DNA from: Alphaproteobacteria bacterium
GTDB lineage: Bacteria; Pseudomonadota; Alphaproteobacteria; JAJFFI01
Length of the DNA: 5,825 nt
Direction: 5' to 3'
Assembly (NCBI GenBank): GCA_021776755.1
Contig: JAJFFI010000242.1
Coordinates: 1 to 5,825 of the forward strand
Shown piece after piece: positions 1 to 5,464 of the stretch. The position numbers were made by a program, and so were the translations under genes. Every line of letters begins with the position of its first letter. Positions within the stretch are counted from its first letter, which is position 1. The notes beneath the pieces were generated by a model. The model made no database searches. It was given only the letters and a program-made list of their open reading frames with translations, and was not told the DNA's origin.

Positions 1-224
1 TCCGCGATCTGGATCGCGGGCTCGCCGACACCCGAGGCGAGATCGAGCACGTTCTGGCCGGGCTCGATGCGGGCGGCCTCGATCAGCGGCCGGTTAAGAT
101 TGGCGGCCACTTCGGCGATCTCGTCCGCGCGCCGGTCCCAGTATTTGCCCTTGGCGGCCCATTCCTCGTGAATGCGCCGCTTTTCAGCTGAACTGTCTGA
201 AGTATTTGCTCCGGGATCCGGCAT
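1..224 (-). CDS. SAM-dependent class I methyltransferase, N-terminal part (runs off the left edge)
   Basis: The reverse strand encodes the first 74 codons of a protein beginning MPDPGANTSDSSAEKRR. Around residues 59-74 it has VLDLASGVGEPAIQIA, which is the glycine-rich motif I (D-x-A-x-G-x-G) that binds S-adenosylmethionine in Rossmann-fold methyltransferases. The preceding stretch, with EEWAAKGKYWDRRADEI (residues 20-36), resembles the helical lead-in of UbiE/COQ5-like enzymes. The ATG at 224-222 is chosen because AGGAA lies seven bases upstream on that strand. The protein should be cytoplasmic. The methyl acceptor cannot be told, because the substrate-binding C-terminal part lies outside the window. 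The gene diverges from the histidine kinase and shares a 91-base promoter region with it. The family call is firm; any finer name would be a guess. Confidence 0.85.
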   Translation of the reverse strand, partial: MPDPGANTSDSSAEKRRIHEEWAAKGKYWDRRADEIAEVAANLNRPLIEAARIEPGQNVLDLASGVGEPAIQIA

Positions 225-231
225 TCAATTT

Positions 232-236
232 TTCCT
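232..236 (-). promoter_or_regulatory. Shine-Dalgarno sequence of the methyltransferase
   Basis: On the minus strand this reads AGGAA, seven bases before the ATG at 224-222. It fixes the start of the methyltransferase. It also argues that the opposing kinase frame, which is open back to an ATG at 172, does not start inside the methyltransferase gene. Confidence 0.6.
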
Positions 237-275
237 GTGGAAGCGGCCGGTCTCGCCGCTGGAGCCTGACCGGCC

Positions 276-291
276 TTTAACGTCCGTTAAC
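276..291 (+). promoter_or_regulatory. CtrA-like box / short palindrome in front of the sensor kinase
   Basis: The sequence TTTAACGTCCGTTAAC contains TTAA, six bases, then TTAAC. Read one base to the left it is TTTA, seven bases, then TTAAC, a one-mismatch version of the alphaproteobacterial CtrA consensus TTAA-N7-TTAA. The core is also a perfect inverted repeat, with arms TTAACG and CGTTAA around a two-base centre. It ends 24 bases before the kinase ATG at 316 and lies in the gap shared with the divergent methyltransferase. The pattern is seen directly. CtrA binding is an inference, weakened by the off-by-one spacing. Confidence 0.35.
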
Positions 292-315
292 TGTCATTCG
301 GGCATATTCGGCATC

Positions 316-1698
316 ATGACCGATGATGCAAGCGACGTCTCCGGCCCGTGGTCCGGCATTGACGAAGGTGCGCCTGAAAGCGCGCCCGTCGATGCGGGAT
401 CACGGTCCGGAACAGCATCGGGAAATTTGACCCTCGCACTTTTCAACCAGACGCCAGGCGCGATCGCGGTGATCGGCGCGCGCGGGGACTACATCCATGT
501 GAACCGCGCCTGGGAAAAGATCTGCGGCGCGGACGCCGGAACGCTTTCGGGCCAGCCAGTCGGGGAAGCCTTTCCGCCCTGGAAGGGCGATTGGGCCGAA
601 CGTATCGACGATTGCCTCGAAGGGATTGGCGGTGGCCGCGGCGGCCTCGAATTCCGGACCGGCGAAGGTGACTGGTGCCGCGGCGACTGGGAACTATCGG
701 CGATTTCGTTCAATGGCGAAGGCGATGGCGGCGGCGCGCCTGATGCGGCCCTGCTGGTCTTCATGGATCGCACGGCGGCGGTCAAACGCGAGTCAGCGCT
801 CCGCGCGCGCATCGATGAGTACCAGCAGTATGAGACCGGCGATAACGCGTCGGCCTTGGAAGTCACTGGCCGGCTGACCGAGGCGCGCGACGCGGCGCAG
901 GCGGCCAACCGGTCGAAATCGCAGTTCTTTGCCAATATCAGCCACGAATTGCGGAGCCCGCTGAACGCGATCATCGGTTTCTCCGAGATCCTGCAGAAGG
1001 AACTCTTCGGCCCCATCGGCCAACCGCAATATCGCGAATACGTCCACGATATCCAGGACAGCGCCGAACACCTTCTGGAAATCATCAACGATATTCTCGA
1101 CCTCTCGAAGATCGAGGCAGGCAAGTTCGATCTTGCCGAGGTCGACGTGAACCTGCTGGAGCTGATCGAGAGCTGCTCCCGCATCGTGGCCCACAAGGCG
1201 GCCCAGGGTGAGATCGAGTTGCGGGTCGATGTGCCGCAGACCTTGCCCGTGCTCTATGCCGACCAGCGGAAGGTGAAGCAGATCCTCATCAACCTGCTGT
1301 CGAACGCTGTCAAGTTCACGCCCGGGGGCGGAGTCATCACGACCCGGGTGACGGTCGAGGACGACGGCGCGATCGTGTTGTCCGTCACGGATACGGGCAT
1401 CGGAATTGCGCCCGAAGATATCGAATGCGTATTCGACGTCTTCGGACAGGTCGACAGCGACCTCGACAAGGCCGCCGCTGGGACTGGTCTCGGTTTGCCG
1501 CTCTCGCGCTCATTGGCCGAAATGCACGGCGCGGTGCTTGAGCTCGACAGCGCACCGGGTCTCGGCACGACGGCGACGGTCCGGTTTCCGCCGGAGCGCA
1601 GCCTGAACGGCGAGGTGCGCGCGCGGGATCCGCATCCCGGTGAATTCGATATTTCGCGTGATGCCGAAACGCATTTCCTGAACGCGGTCGAACGATGA
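316..1698 (+). CDS. Soluble PAS-domain sensor histidine kinase (PleC/DivJ-like core)
   Basis: A 460-residue cytoplasmic two-component sensor kinase that should autophosphorylate on histidine and pass the phosphate to a response regulator. Residues about 38-152 look like a PAS sensor domain, and about 155-200 a helical linker. The H-box FFANISHELRSPLNAIIGF places the phospho-acceptor at His210. The ATP-binding domain shows the N-box with Asn326 and Asn330 (NLLSNAVK), the G1 box DTGIGI (359-364), an F-box near FDVFGQ, and the G2 box GTGLGL (389-394). The H-box and the following DILDLSKIEAGKF are typical of PleC/DivJ-type kinases of alphaproteobacteria. No transmembrane segment or receiver domain is visible, and no response regulator is adjacent, so it is an orphan here. 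The frame is open upstream to an ATG at 172, but that would overlap the methyltransferase gene, so ATG 316 (MTDDASD) is chosen. It has no clear Shine-Dalgarno sequence. The partner and signal are unknown. Confidence 0.93.
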   Translation: MTDDASDVSGPWSGIDEGAPESAPVDAGSRSGTASGNLTLALFNQTPGAIAVIGARGDYIHVNRAWEKICGADAGTLSGQPVGEAFPPWKGDWAERIDDCLEGIGGGRGGLEFRTGEGDWCRGDWELSAISFNGEGDGGGAPDAALLVFMDRTAAVKRESALRARIDEYQQYETGDNASALEVTGRLTEARDAAQAANRSKSQFFANISHELRSPLNAIIGFSEILQKELFGPIGQPQYREYVHDIQDSAEHLLEIINDILDLSKIEAGKFDLAEVDVNLLELIESCSRIVAHKAAQGEIELRVDVPQTLPVLYADQRKVKQILINLLSNAVKFTPGGGVITTRVTVEDDGAIVLSVTDTGIGIAPEDIECVFDVFGQVDSDLDKAAAGTGLGLPLSRSLAEMHGAVLELDSAPGLGTTATVRFPPERSLNGEVRARDPHPGEFDISRDAETHFLNAVER

Positions 1699-1761
1699 CG
1701 AACATGACGTGAGGCCGGGCGGCGACTGCCGAGTTCGTTTCAAACCGGTGAATGGTCTGCA

Positions 1762-2406
1762 ATGGCGGAAAGGTTTTGTTTACCTCGCCCCGGCTACGAT
1801 TCCCGGAAAAGAAGAAGGGGCATCCCTATCAATCTCGTTCTGAAAGCGCTGGCAACCTACGTGATCGCAACCTCGATCTTTGCGGCGGGCTGGTTCTATG
1901 TCGAACCGATGCTCAAAGGCGCGGGCGCCGAAGCCCGGCCTACCGCGAGTGCTGAACCCAGGACTTCCACCCGCGAGGTGGCGCGCGCGGCAGCGACCGG
2001 CAATATCCGCATCGTGACCCGCCGGCAGGGTGTCCATCACATGGTCGAAGGCCAGGTGTCGGGTCCGGGCGGCACGCCGGTGACCGTGCTGTTTTTGGTC
2101 GATACCGGCGCAAGCAGTGTCGTCTTGCCCCGCTCGTTGATGGAAACCCTCGGCTTTGACCAGACCCACGTGCGCCGGGGCTATGCGCAGACCGCGCGCG
2201 GGAAGGTCAAGATGGACGTGGGCACCCTCACACGCATCGCGGTCGGCGAGGGCAGCGACACGGCAGAACTTGAGGACGTGCAGGTGGCCTTCGTCGCCGA
2301 CCGGCACCTCGGCGGCATGGCGCTCCTCGGCATGAGTTTCCTCGGCCGCTACCGCGTGACCTTCGATGACGAGCAAAGCGAAATCACCCTGGGTGAAAAA
2401 CGCTGA
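1762..2406 (+). CDS. Membrane-anchored retropepsin-like aspartic protease (DTGA family)
   Basis: A 214-residue protein with a basic N terminus (RKRRR, residues 15-19), one predicted transmembrane helix at about 29-47 (ALATYVIATSIFAAGWFYV), a low-complexity Ala/Thr/Arg linker, and a clan AA aspartic protease domain from about residue 80 to the end. The catalytic motif is VDTGASSVVLP with Asp114; LLGMSFLGRYRVTF near the C terminus is the conserved second psi-loop strand of the family. Such single-lobe proteases must dimerise to form an active site. The topology suggests the domain sits in the periplasm. The proteins are widespread in proteobacteria, and their substrates are mostly unknown. ATG 1762 is the only ATG that includes the whole membrane segment, but its ribosome site is weak, so the start is uncertain. 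It lies 63 bases after the kinase and 27 before the next gene, suggesting cotranscription with the latter. Confidence 0.85.
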   Translation: MAERFCLPRPGYDSRKRRRGIPINLVLKALATYVIATSIFAAGWFYVEPMLKGAGAEARPTASAEPRTSTREVARAAATGNIRIVTRRQGVHHMVEGQVSGPGGTPVTVLFLVDTGASSVVLPRSLMETLGFDQTHVRRGYAQTARGKVKMDVGTLTRIAVGEGSDTAELEDVQVAFVADRHLGGMALLGMSFLGRYRVTFDDEQSEITLGEKR

Positions 2407-2433
2407 AACTTGCGCGTGTCTTGAGATTGCCAC

Positions 2434-3213
2434 ATGCCTGGCTACAGTGAAGCCATGCCCGTTCCGCGACTTTTCCAGCGCTCAGTTTTCGCAGTTCCCT
2501 TCGCCGCCGCCGGTTGGCTTGTGGCGTGGCCGTCGCTTGCGGCCGATCTGAATCTTCACGTCCAGCGGGGGACTTCGGCGCTCGAGACCCGGGCGGCCGT
2601 CCGTTCGCTCGAAACCTGGGAGACCAGAGCTGCCCGCACGGGTCCGGATGGCCGGGCGACCGTTGCCGGGCTCGCGCCAGGCATTTACATGGTGATTGCC
2701 TCGGACCAGGCCTCCGGTCACTTCGTCCGCCACATCTTCGTGCTGTCTGGCGAGGCAACACGGGAACTCAAACTCGAGGTGAGCGACGAGGCGCCGAATG
2801 CGGCCTTTACGCTGACGCCCGGCTCGTTTGCCAAGATGGTGCTGAAGGAAGCCGATGGCGGGCCGAACGCGGTCGTGCCCGAAGGCATCGCCGAGCTCCG
2901 GCGCGAACTGGCCCTTTGGGAAGCGAACATCGAACAGTTGAGCGCGGTCTTCTCCGCGCGCCAAGCCGCTTTGCTCGAATCCCTCCCGAAGGAGGAGCAG
3001 ACGGCCATTGCGGCGGCCCTCGGTGCGGCAAGCACCCGCCGGGGCAAGTTGCTGGCCGTGAAGGCGCGAAGCGAGGCCGCGCGCGAAGGGACCGGCACCC
3101 ATGCAACGCTTCGGCGGTTGCTGCTGTTGCACGAGGCACGCGCGAACCACGCGGTCGTCCGGCGCGATACCCGGCGGGCGATCGAGGATCTCGAAGAGCA
3201 ACTGGCCGATTAA
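2434..3213 (+). CDS. Secreted protein of unknown function: beta-sandwich-like domain plus helical tail
   Basis: I do not recognise a named family. The 259-residue product begins with a signal-peptide-like stretch: basic residues R12 and R16, a hydrophobic run at about 17-35, and SLAAD, giving likely cleavage near residue 36 or 37. Residues about 38-118 resemble the carboxypeptidase-regulatory/transthyretin-like fold; TGPDGRATVAGLAPGIYMVI (69-88) is the typical turn and strand pair of such domains. From about residue 149 to the end it is rich in Ala, Glu, Arg and Leu with heptad-like spacing (IAELRRELALWEANIEQL), so probably helical or coiled-coil. The mature protein has no cysteine. A periplasmic binding or structural role is a guess. 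ATG 2455 (Met8) is an equally plausible start and gives a more typical signal peptide; neither start has a strong ribosome site. The gene closely follows the aspartic protease, so a protease and substrate or partner relationship is possible but unsupported. Confidence 0.75.
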   Translation: MPGYSEAMPVPRLFQRSVFAVPFAAAGWLVAWPSLAADLNLHVQRGTSALETRAAVRSLETWETRAARTGPDGRATVAGLAPGIYMVIASDQASGHFVRHIFVLSGEATRELKLEVSDEAPNAAFTLTPGSFAKMVLKEADGGPNAVVPEGIAELRRELALWEANIEQLSAVFSARQAALLESLPKEEQTAIAAALGAASTRRGKLLAVKARSEAAREGTGTHATLRRLLLLHEARANHAVVRRDTRRAIEDLEEQLAD

Positions 3214-3275
3214 CTGCCCCTCTTTGTCCGGCCGGCCGTCTTGACTTCCCGGGACCGGAGCCGTCTTCTTCGGGC

Positions 3276-3800
3276 ATGACGAGCGGTCCCAGAGAGACGC
3301 CTGAATCGCAGGCCAGACCCGCGCCGAAACTGGACGCGATCGACCTCCGAATCCTCGCGGTTTTGCAGCGGGAAGGGCGCATTACCAAGCTGGCGCTCGC
3401 CGAGAAAGTAAATCTCTCTCCGACACCCTGCTGGGAACGCTTCAAGCGGCTTGAGGACGCCGGACTGGTGCGTGGCTATCGCGCCGACATCGCCGTCGAG
3501 AAGCTCGGCAACATCACCACCGCGATTGTCGAGGTCAATCTGAAGACCCATCGGCTTGAGGATTTCGACCGCTTTGAGGACACCATGCGGAAGACACCCG
3601 AGGTTCTCGAATGCCTCTCGACCGGCGGCGGGATCGACTACGTTCTGAAGGTCGTCGCGGCCGATATCGGAGCCTACCAGACTTTCATCGACGGCCTGCT
3701 CGAGGCCGGACTTGGCATCGACAAGTATTTTACCTACGTCGTGACCCGCACGGTGAAGGACGAACCCCAGGCGCCGGTCGCGCTCCTCACCTGCAAATAG
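3276..3800 (+). CDS. Lrp/AsnC-family transcriptional regulator (possible DoeX/AsnC of ectoine catabolism)
   Basis: A 174-residue DNA-binding regulator of normal family length. Residues 19-72 form the N-terminal helix-turn-helix domain: LDAIDLRILAVLQREGRIT, then LALAEKVNLSPTPCWERFKRLEDAGLVRGY, with recognition helix about 48-60. Residues about 80-160 form the ligand-binding RAM/alpha-beta domain, including GGGIDYVLKV (117-126). Family members form dimers to octamers, sense small amino-acid-like ligands and often control adjacent catabolic genes and themselves. ATG 3276 is chosen because it precedes the conserved domain by the usual short tail. The frame is open much further upstream, but that is a shadow of the preceding gene. 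No strong Shine-Dalgarno sequence is seen. The genes that follow, a semialdehyde dehydrogenase and an aminotransferase, match the asnC-ssd-atf order of alphaproteobacterial ectoine clusters. The family is certain; the ectoine role is inferred from neighbours. Confidence 0.92.
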   Translation: MTSGPRETPESQARPAPKLDAIDLRILAVLQREGRITKLALAEKVNLSPTPCWERFKRLEDAGLVRGYRADIAVEKLGNITTAIVEVNLKTHRLEDFDRFEDTMRKTPEVLECLSTGGGIDYVLKVVAADIGAYQTFIDGLLEAGLGIDKYFTYVVTRTVKDEPQAPVALLTCK

Positions 3801-3808
3801 CACCCTAA

Positions 3809-3823
3809 AAGAGAAATTCTCTG
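3809..3823 (+). promoter_or_regulatory. Candidate Lrp/AsnC-type operator (palindrome)
   Basis: AAGAGAAATTCTCTG contains a perfect inverted repeat, AGAGAA and TTCTCT around one central A. Compared with the E. coli Lrp consensus YAGHAWATTWTDCTR it agrees at 11 of 15 positions. It lies nine bases after the regulator's stop codon and about 115 bases before the dehydrogenase start, where an operator for the ssd/atf genes would be expected. A second TTCTCT half site occurs at 3899-3904. Binding by the adjacent regulator is an inference. Confidence 0.45.
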
Positions 3824-3851
3824 CCACGCTGGGGTCCCGAAGCCCGCGTGG
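3824..3851 (+). other. Hairpin between regulator and dehydrogenase genes
   Basis: CCACGC (3824-3829) is perfectly complementary to GCGTGG (3846-3851). After a bulged T the stem can continue with GGG (3831-3833) pairing CCC (3843-3845), leaving a nine-base loop. No T-run follows, so it is not a standard intrinsic terminator. It could be a weak or factor-assisted terminator after the regulator, an RNA stability element, or a leader structure for the dehydrogenase. It abuts the palindrome at 3809-3823. Confidence 0.35.
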
Positions 3852-3928
3852 TCTGCGAGTTGGTCGACTTCGGCGACAATATCTCTGGGTATCCGGCATT
3901 CTCTCCTGAGCACCATTAAACGCCTCAC

Positions 3929-3933
3929 AGGAG
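3929..3933 (+). promoter_or_regulatory. Strong Shine-Dalgarno sequence of the aldehyde dehydrogenase
   Basis: AGGAG lies six bases before ATG 3940 but only three before the in-frame GTG at 3937. This decides the start in favour of the ATG. Confidence 0.75.
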
Positions 3934-3939
3934 ACCGTG

Positions 3940-5433
3940 ATGCTTGCACAGCGGATTGACACTCAGCCCGACAGCTTCCTTGACGATGACGTCCTCGAGG
4001 ATGGCGACCTCTGGCAGACCGAAGCTTTTGTCGGTGGCCGCTGGTATGGGGCCGGCAGGAACCAGGATGTGCGCGATCCGGCGACGGGCGCGACAATCGC
4101 AACCGTGCCGGTGCTGGACGCGGCCTGGGCGGACGAAGCCGTCGAACAGGCCCACGAGGCCTTTGCCGGATGGCGGGCGCTGCTGCCCCAGGCGCGCGCC
4201 GGGATCCTGATGGACTGGCATGACGGCATGATGGCCGCCCGCGAGGACCTAGCCCGCCTGATGACGCTCGAGCAGGGCAAACCGCTTGACGAGGCCCGCG
4301 GTGAGATCGACTACGCGGCGGGGTTCATCAAATACTATGCCGAGCAGGCAAAACGCACCGGTATCGAAAGTGTGACCAGTCATCTGCCGGGGGCCGCCAT
4401 GTCGGTTCGCCGGATGCCGGTGGGTGTCGCCGCGCTTGTGACGCCGTGGAACTTCCCGTCGGCGATGATCACCCGCAAGGCGGCGGCAGCCCTTGCCGCG
4501 GGCTGTACGGTTGTCGTGCATCCTTCCATGGAGACACCGTTCTCGGCGCTGGCGCTTGCCGTGCTGGCCGAGCGGGCCGGGATGCCGGCCGGTGTGTTCA
4601 GCGTCGTGACTGGCGAGGCGCCGGAGATCGTCGGCGCCTGGTGCCGCAACCCGAAAGTGCGCGCGTTGAGCTTCACCGGCTCGACCGAGGTCGGCCGGCT
4701 ACTGCTCCGCCAGAGTGCCGACACCGTGAAACTCACTTCGATGGAACTCGGCGGGCACGCGCCCTTCATCGTGTTCCCGGACGCCGACGTCGAGGCGGCT
4801 GTCGACGCGGCGGTTGCGGCTAAATTCGCGACCTCGGGCCAGGACTGCCTCGCGGCCAACCGCATCTATGTCCACGAGGACATCCGCGAAGCATTCGTTG
4901 CCGCGTTCACCCGGAAGGTTGCGGCCCTGAAGGTCGGCAACGGCTTTGAGCGGGGCGTCGAGATCGGTCCGCTGATGCACGCGCGTGCGGTTGAAAAGTG
5001 CGATGCCCATGTGGCCGACGCGGTCAGCCGCGGCGCGCGCTGCGAGACCGGCGGCGGGCGGCACGAGGCGGGGAAACTGTTCTACAAGCCGACCGTGCTG
5101 TCGAATGTGCCGGCGGACGCCGACATCATGCACGAAGAGACCTTCGGACCGGTCGCCGCGATTGCGACGTTCAATGACGATGACGCGGTTCTGGCCGCGG
5201 CCAATGACACCGAGTACGGCCTCGTCGCCTACATCTTCACCGAAGACCGGCGGCGGATCGCGCGCTTCACGGATGCGCTTGAGTACGGCATGGTTGCCGT
5301 CAACCGGGTCAACATCACCGGCGCACCGGTCCCCTTCGGCGGGGTCAAGCAGTCCGGCCTCGGCCGCGAAGGCAGCCGCCACGGCCTCGAGGCGTTCACC
5401 GAGATCAAATACGTCTGCGAAGACATTTCCTGA
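3940..5433 (+). CDS. NAD(P)-dependent aldehyde dehydrogenase, GabD/succinate-semialdehyde dehydrogenase type (possible Ssd/DoeC)
   Basis: A 497-residue, full-length cytoplasmic aldehyde dehydrogenase that oxidises a semialdehyde to its acid. The catalytic set is intact: Asn171 in TPWNFP, the cofactor-loop FTGSTEVG (245-252), general base Glu269 in MELGGHAPFIVF, nucleophile Cys303 in SGQDCLAANR, and Glu400 in HEETFGPV. The whole chain aligns in order with E. coli GabD, including the C-terminal PFGGVKQSGLGREGSRHG and EIKYVC. Two changes stand out. The Lys that normally contacts the cofactor ribose/phosphate (KPAS in GabD) is His194 here (HPSM). The Arg of KFRN-GQ-C that holds the succinate-semialdehyde carboxylate is Ala297. 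Lying between an Lrp/AsnC regulator and a class III aminotransferase, it may be the aspartate-semialdehyde dehydrogenase of ectoine breakdown (ssd/doeC) rather than a true GabD. The family is certain; the substrate is not. The aminotransferase follows 31 bases downstream, so the two are surely cotranscribed. Confidence 0.93.
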   Translation: MLAQRIDTQPDSFLDDDVLEDGDLWQTEAFVGGRWYGAGRNQDVRDPATGATIATVPVLDAAWADEAVEQAHEAFAGWRALLPQARAGILMDWHDGMMAAREDLARLMTLEQGKPLDEARGEIDYAAGFIKYYAEQAKRTGIESVTSHLPGAAMSVRRMPVGVAALVTPWNFPSAMITRKAAAALAAGCTVVVHPSMETPFSALALAVLAERAGMPAGVFSVVTGEAPEIVGAWCRNPKVRALSFTGSTEVGRLLLRQSADTVKLTSMELGGHAPFIVFPDADVEAAVDAAVAAKFATSGQDCLAANRIYVHEDIREAFVAAFTRKVAALKVGNGFERGVEIGPLMHARAVEKCDAHVADAVSRGARCETGGGRHEAGKLFYKPTVLSNVPADADIMHEETFGPVAAIATFNDDDAVLAAANDTEYGLVAYIFTEDRRRIARFTDALEYGMVAVNRVNITGAPVPFGGVKQSGLGREGSRHGLEAFTEIKYVCEDIS

Positions 5434-5449
5434 GCGACACCATTTTTCC

Positions 5450-5456
5450 GGAAGGA
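5450..5456 (+). promoter_or_regulatory. Shine-Dalgarno sequence of the aminotransferase
   Basis: GGAAGGA lies eight bases before ATG 5465, in the 31-base gap after the dehydrogenase stop. It fixes the aminotransferase start. Confidence 0.7.
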
Positions 5457-5464
5457 TATTCAAA

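Noticed and set aside
172..315. Upstream extension of the kinase frame to ATG 172
   Set aside because: It would overlap the divergent methyltransferase by about 50 bases and adds sequence without domain character; ATG 316 is preferred.
1739..1755. TTCA...TGAA inverted repeat before the aspartic protease
   Set aside because: Only four-base arms; expected by chance.
1780..3201. Long minus-strand open frames opposite the protease and secreted-protein genes (217 and 239 codons)
   Set aside because: They mirror the GC-rich codon pattern of the plus-strand genes, which have signal, membrane and catalytic motifs; the antisense products show none.
3235..3267. GCCGTCTT direct repeat (3235-3242 and 3260-3267) and TTGACT at 3241-3246 before the regulator
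   Set aside because: Eight-base repeats are common in GC-rich gaps, and no matching -10 element lies at the right distance; too weak to call an operator or promoter.
2514..3275. Long open frame extending the Lrp/AsnC gene upstream by 254 codons
   Set aside because: It lies in another frame of the secreted-protein gene, is rich in Arg, Gly and Pro, and has no domain; Lrp proteins are about 150-175 residues.
3937..3939. GTG 3937 as the dehydrogenase start
   Set aside because: It is only three bases from the AGGAG; ATG 3940 has ideal spacing.
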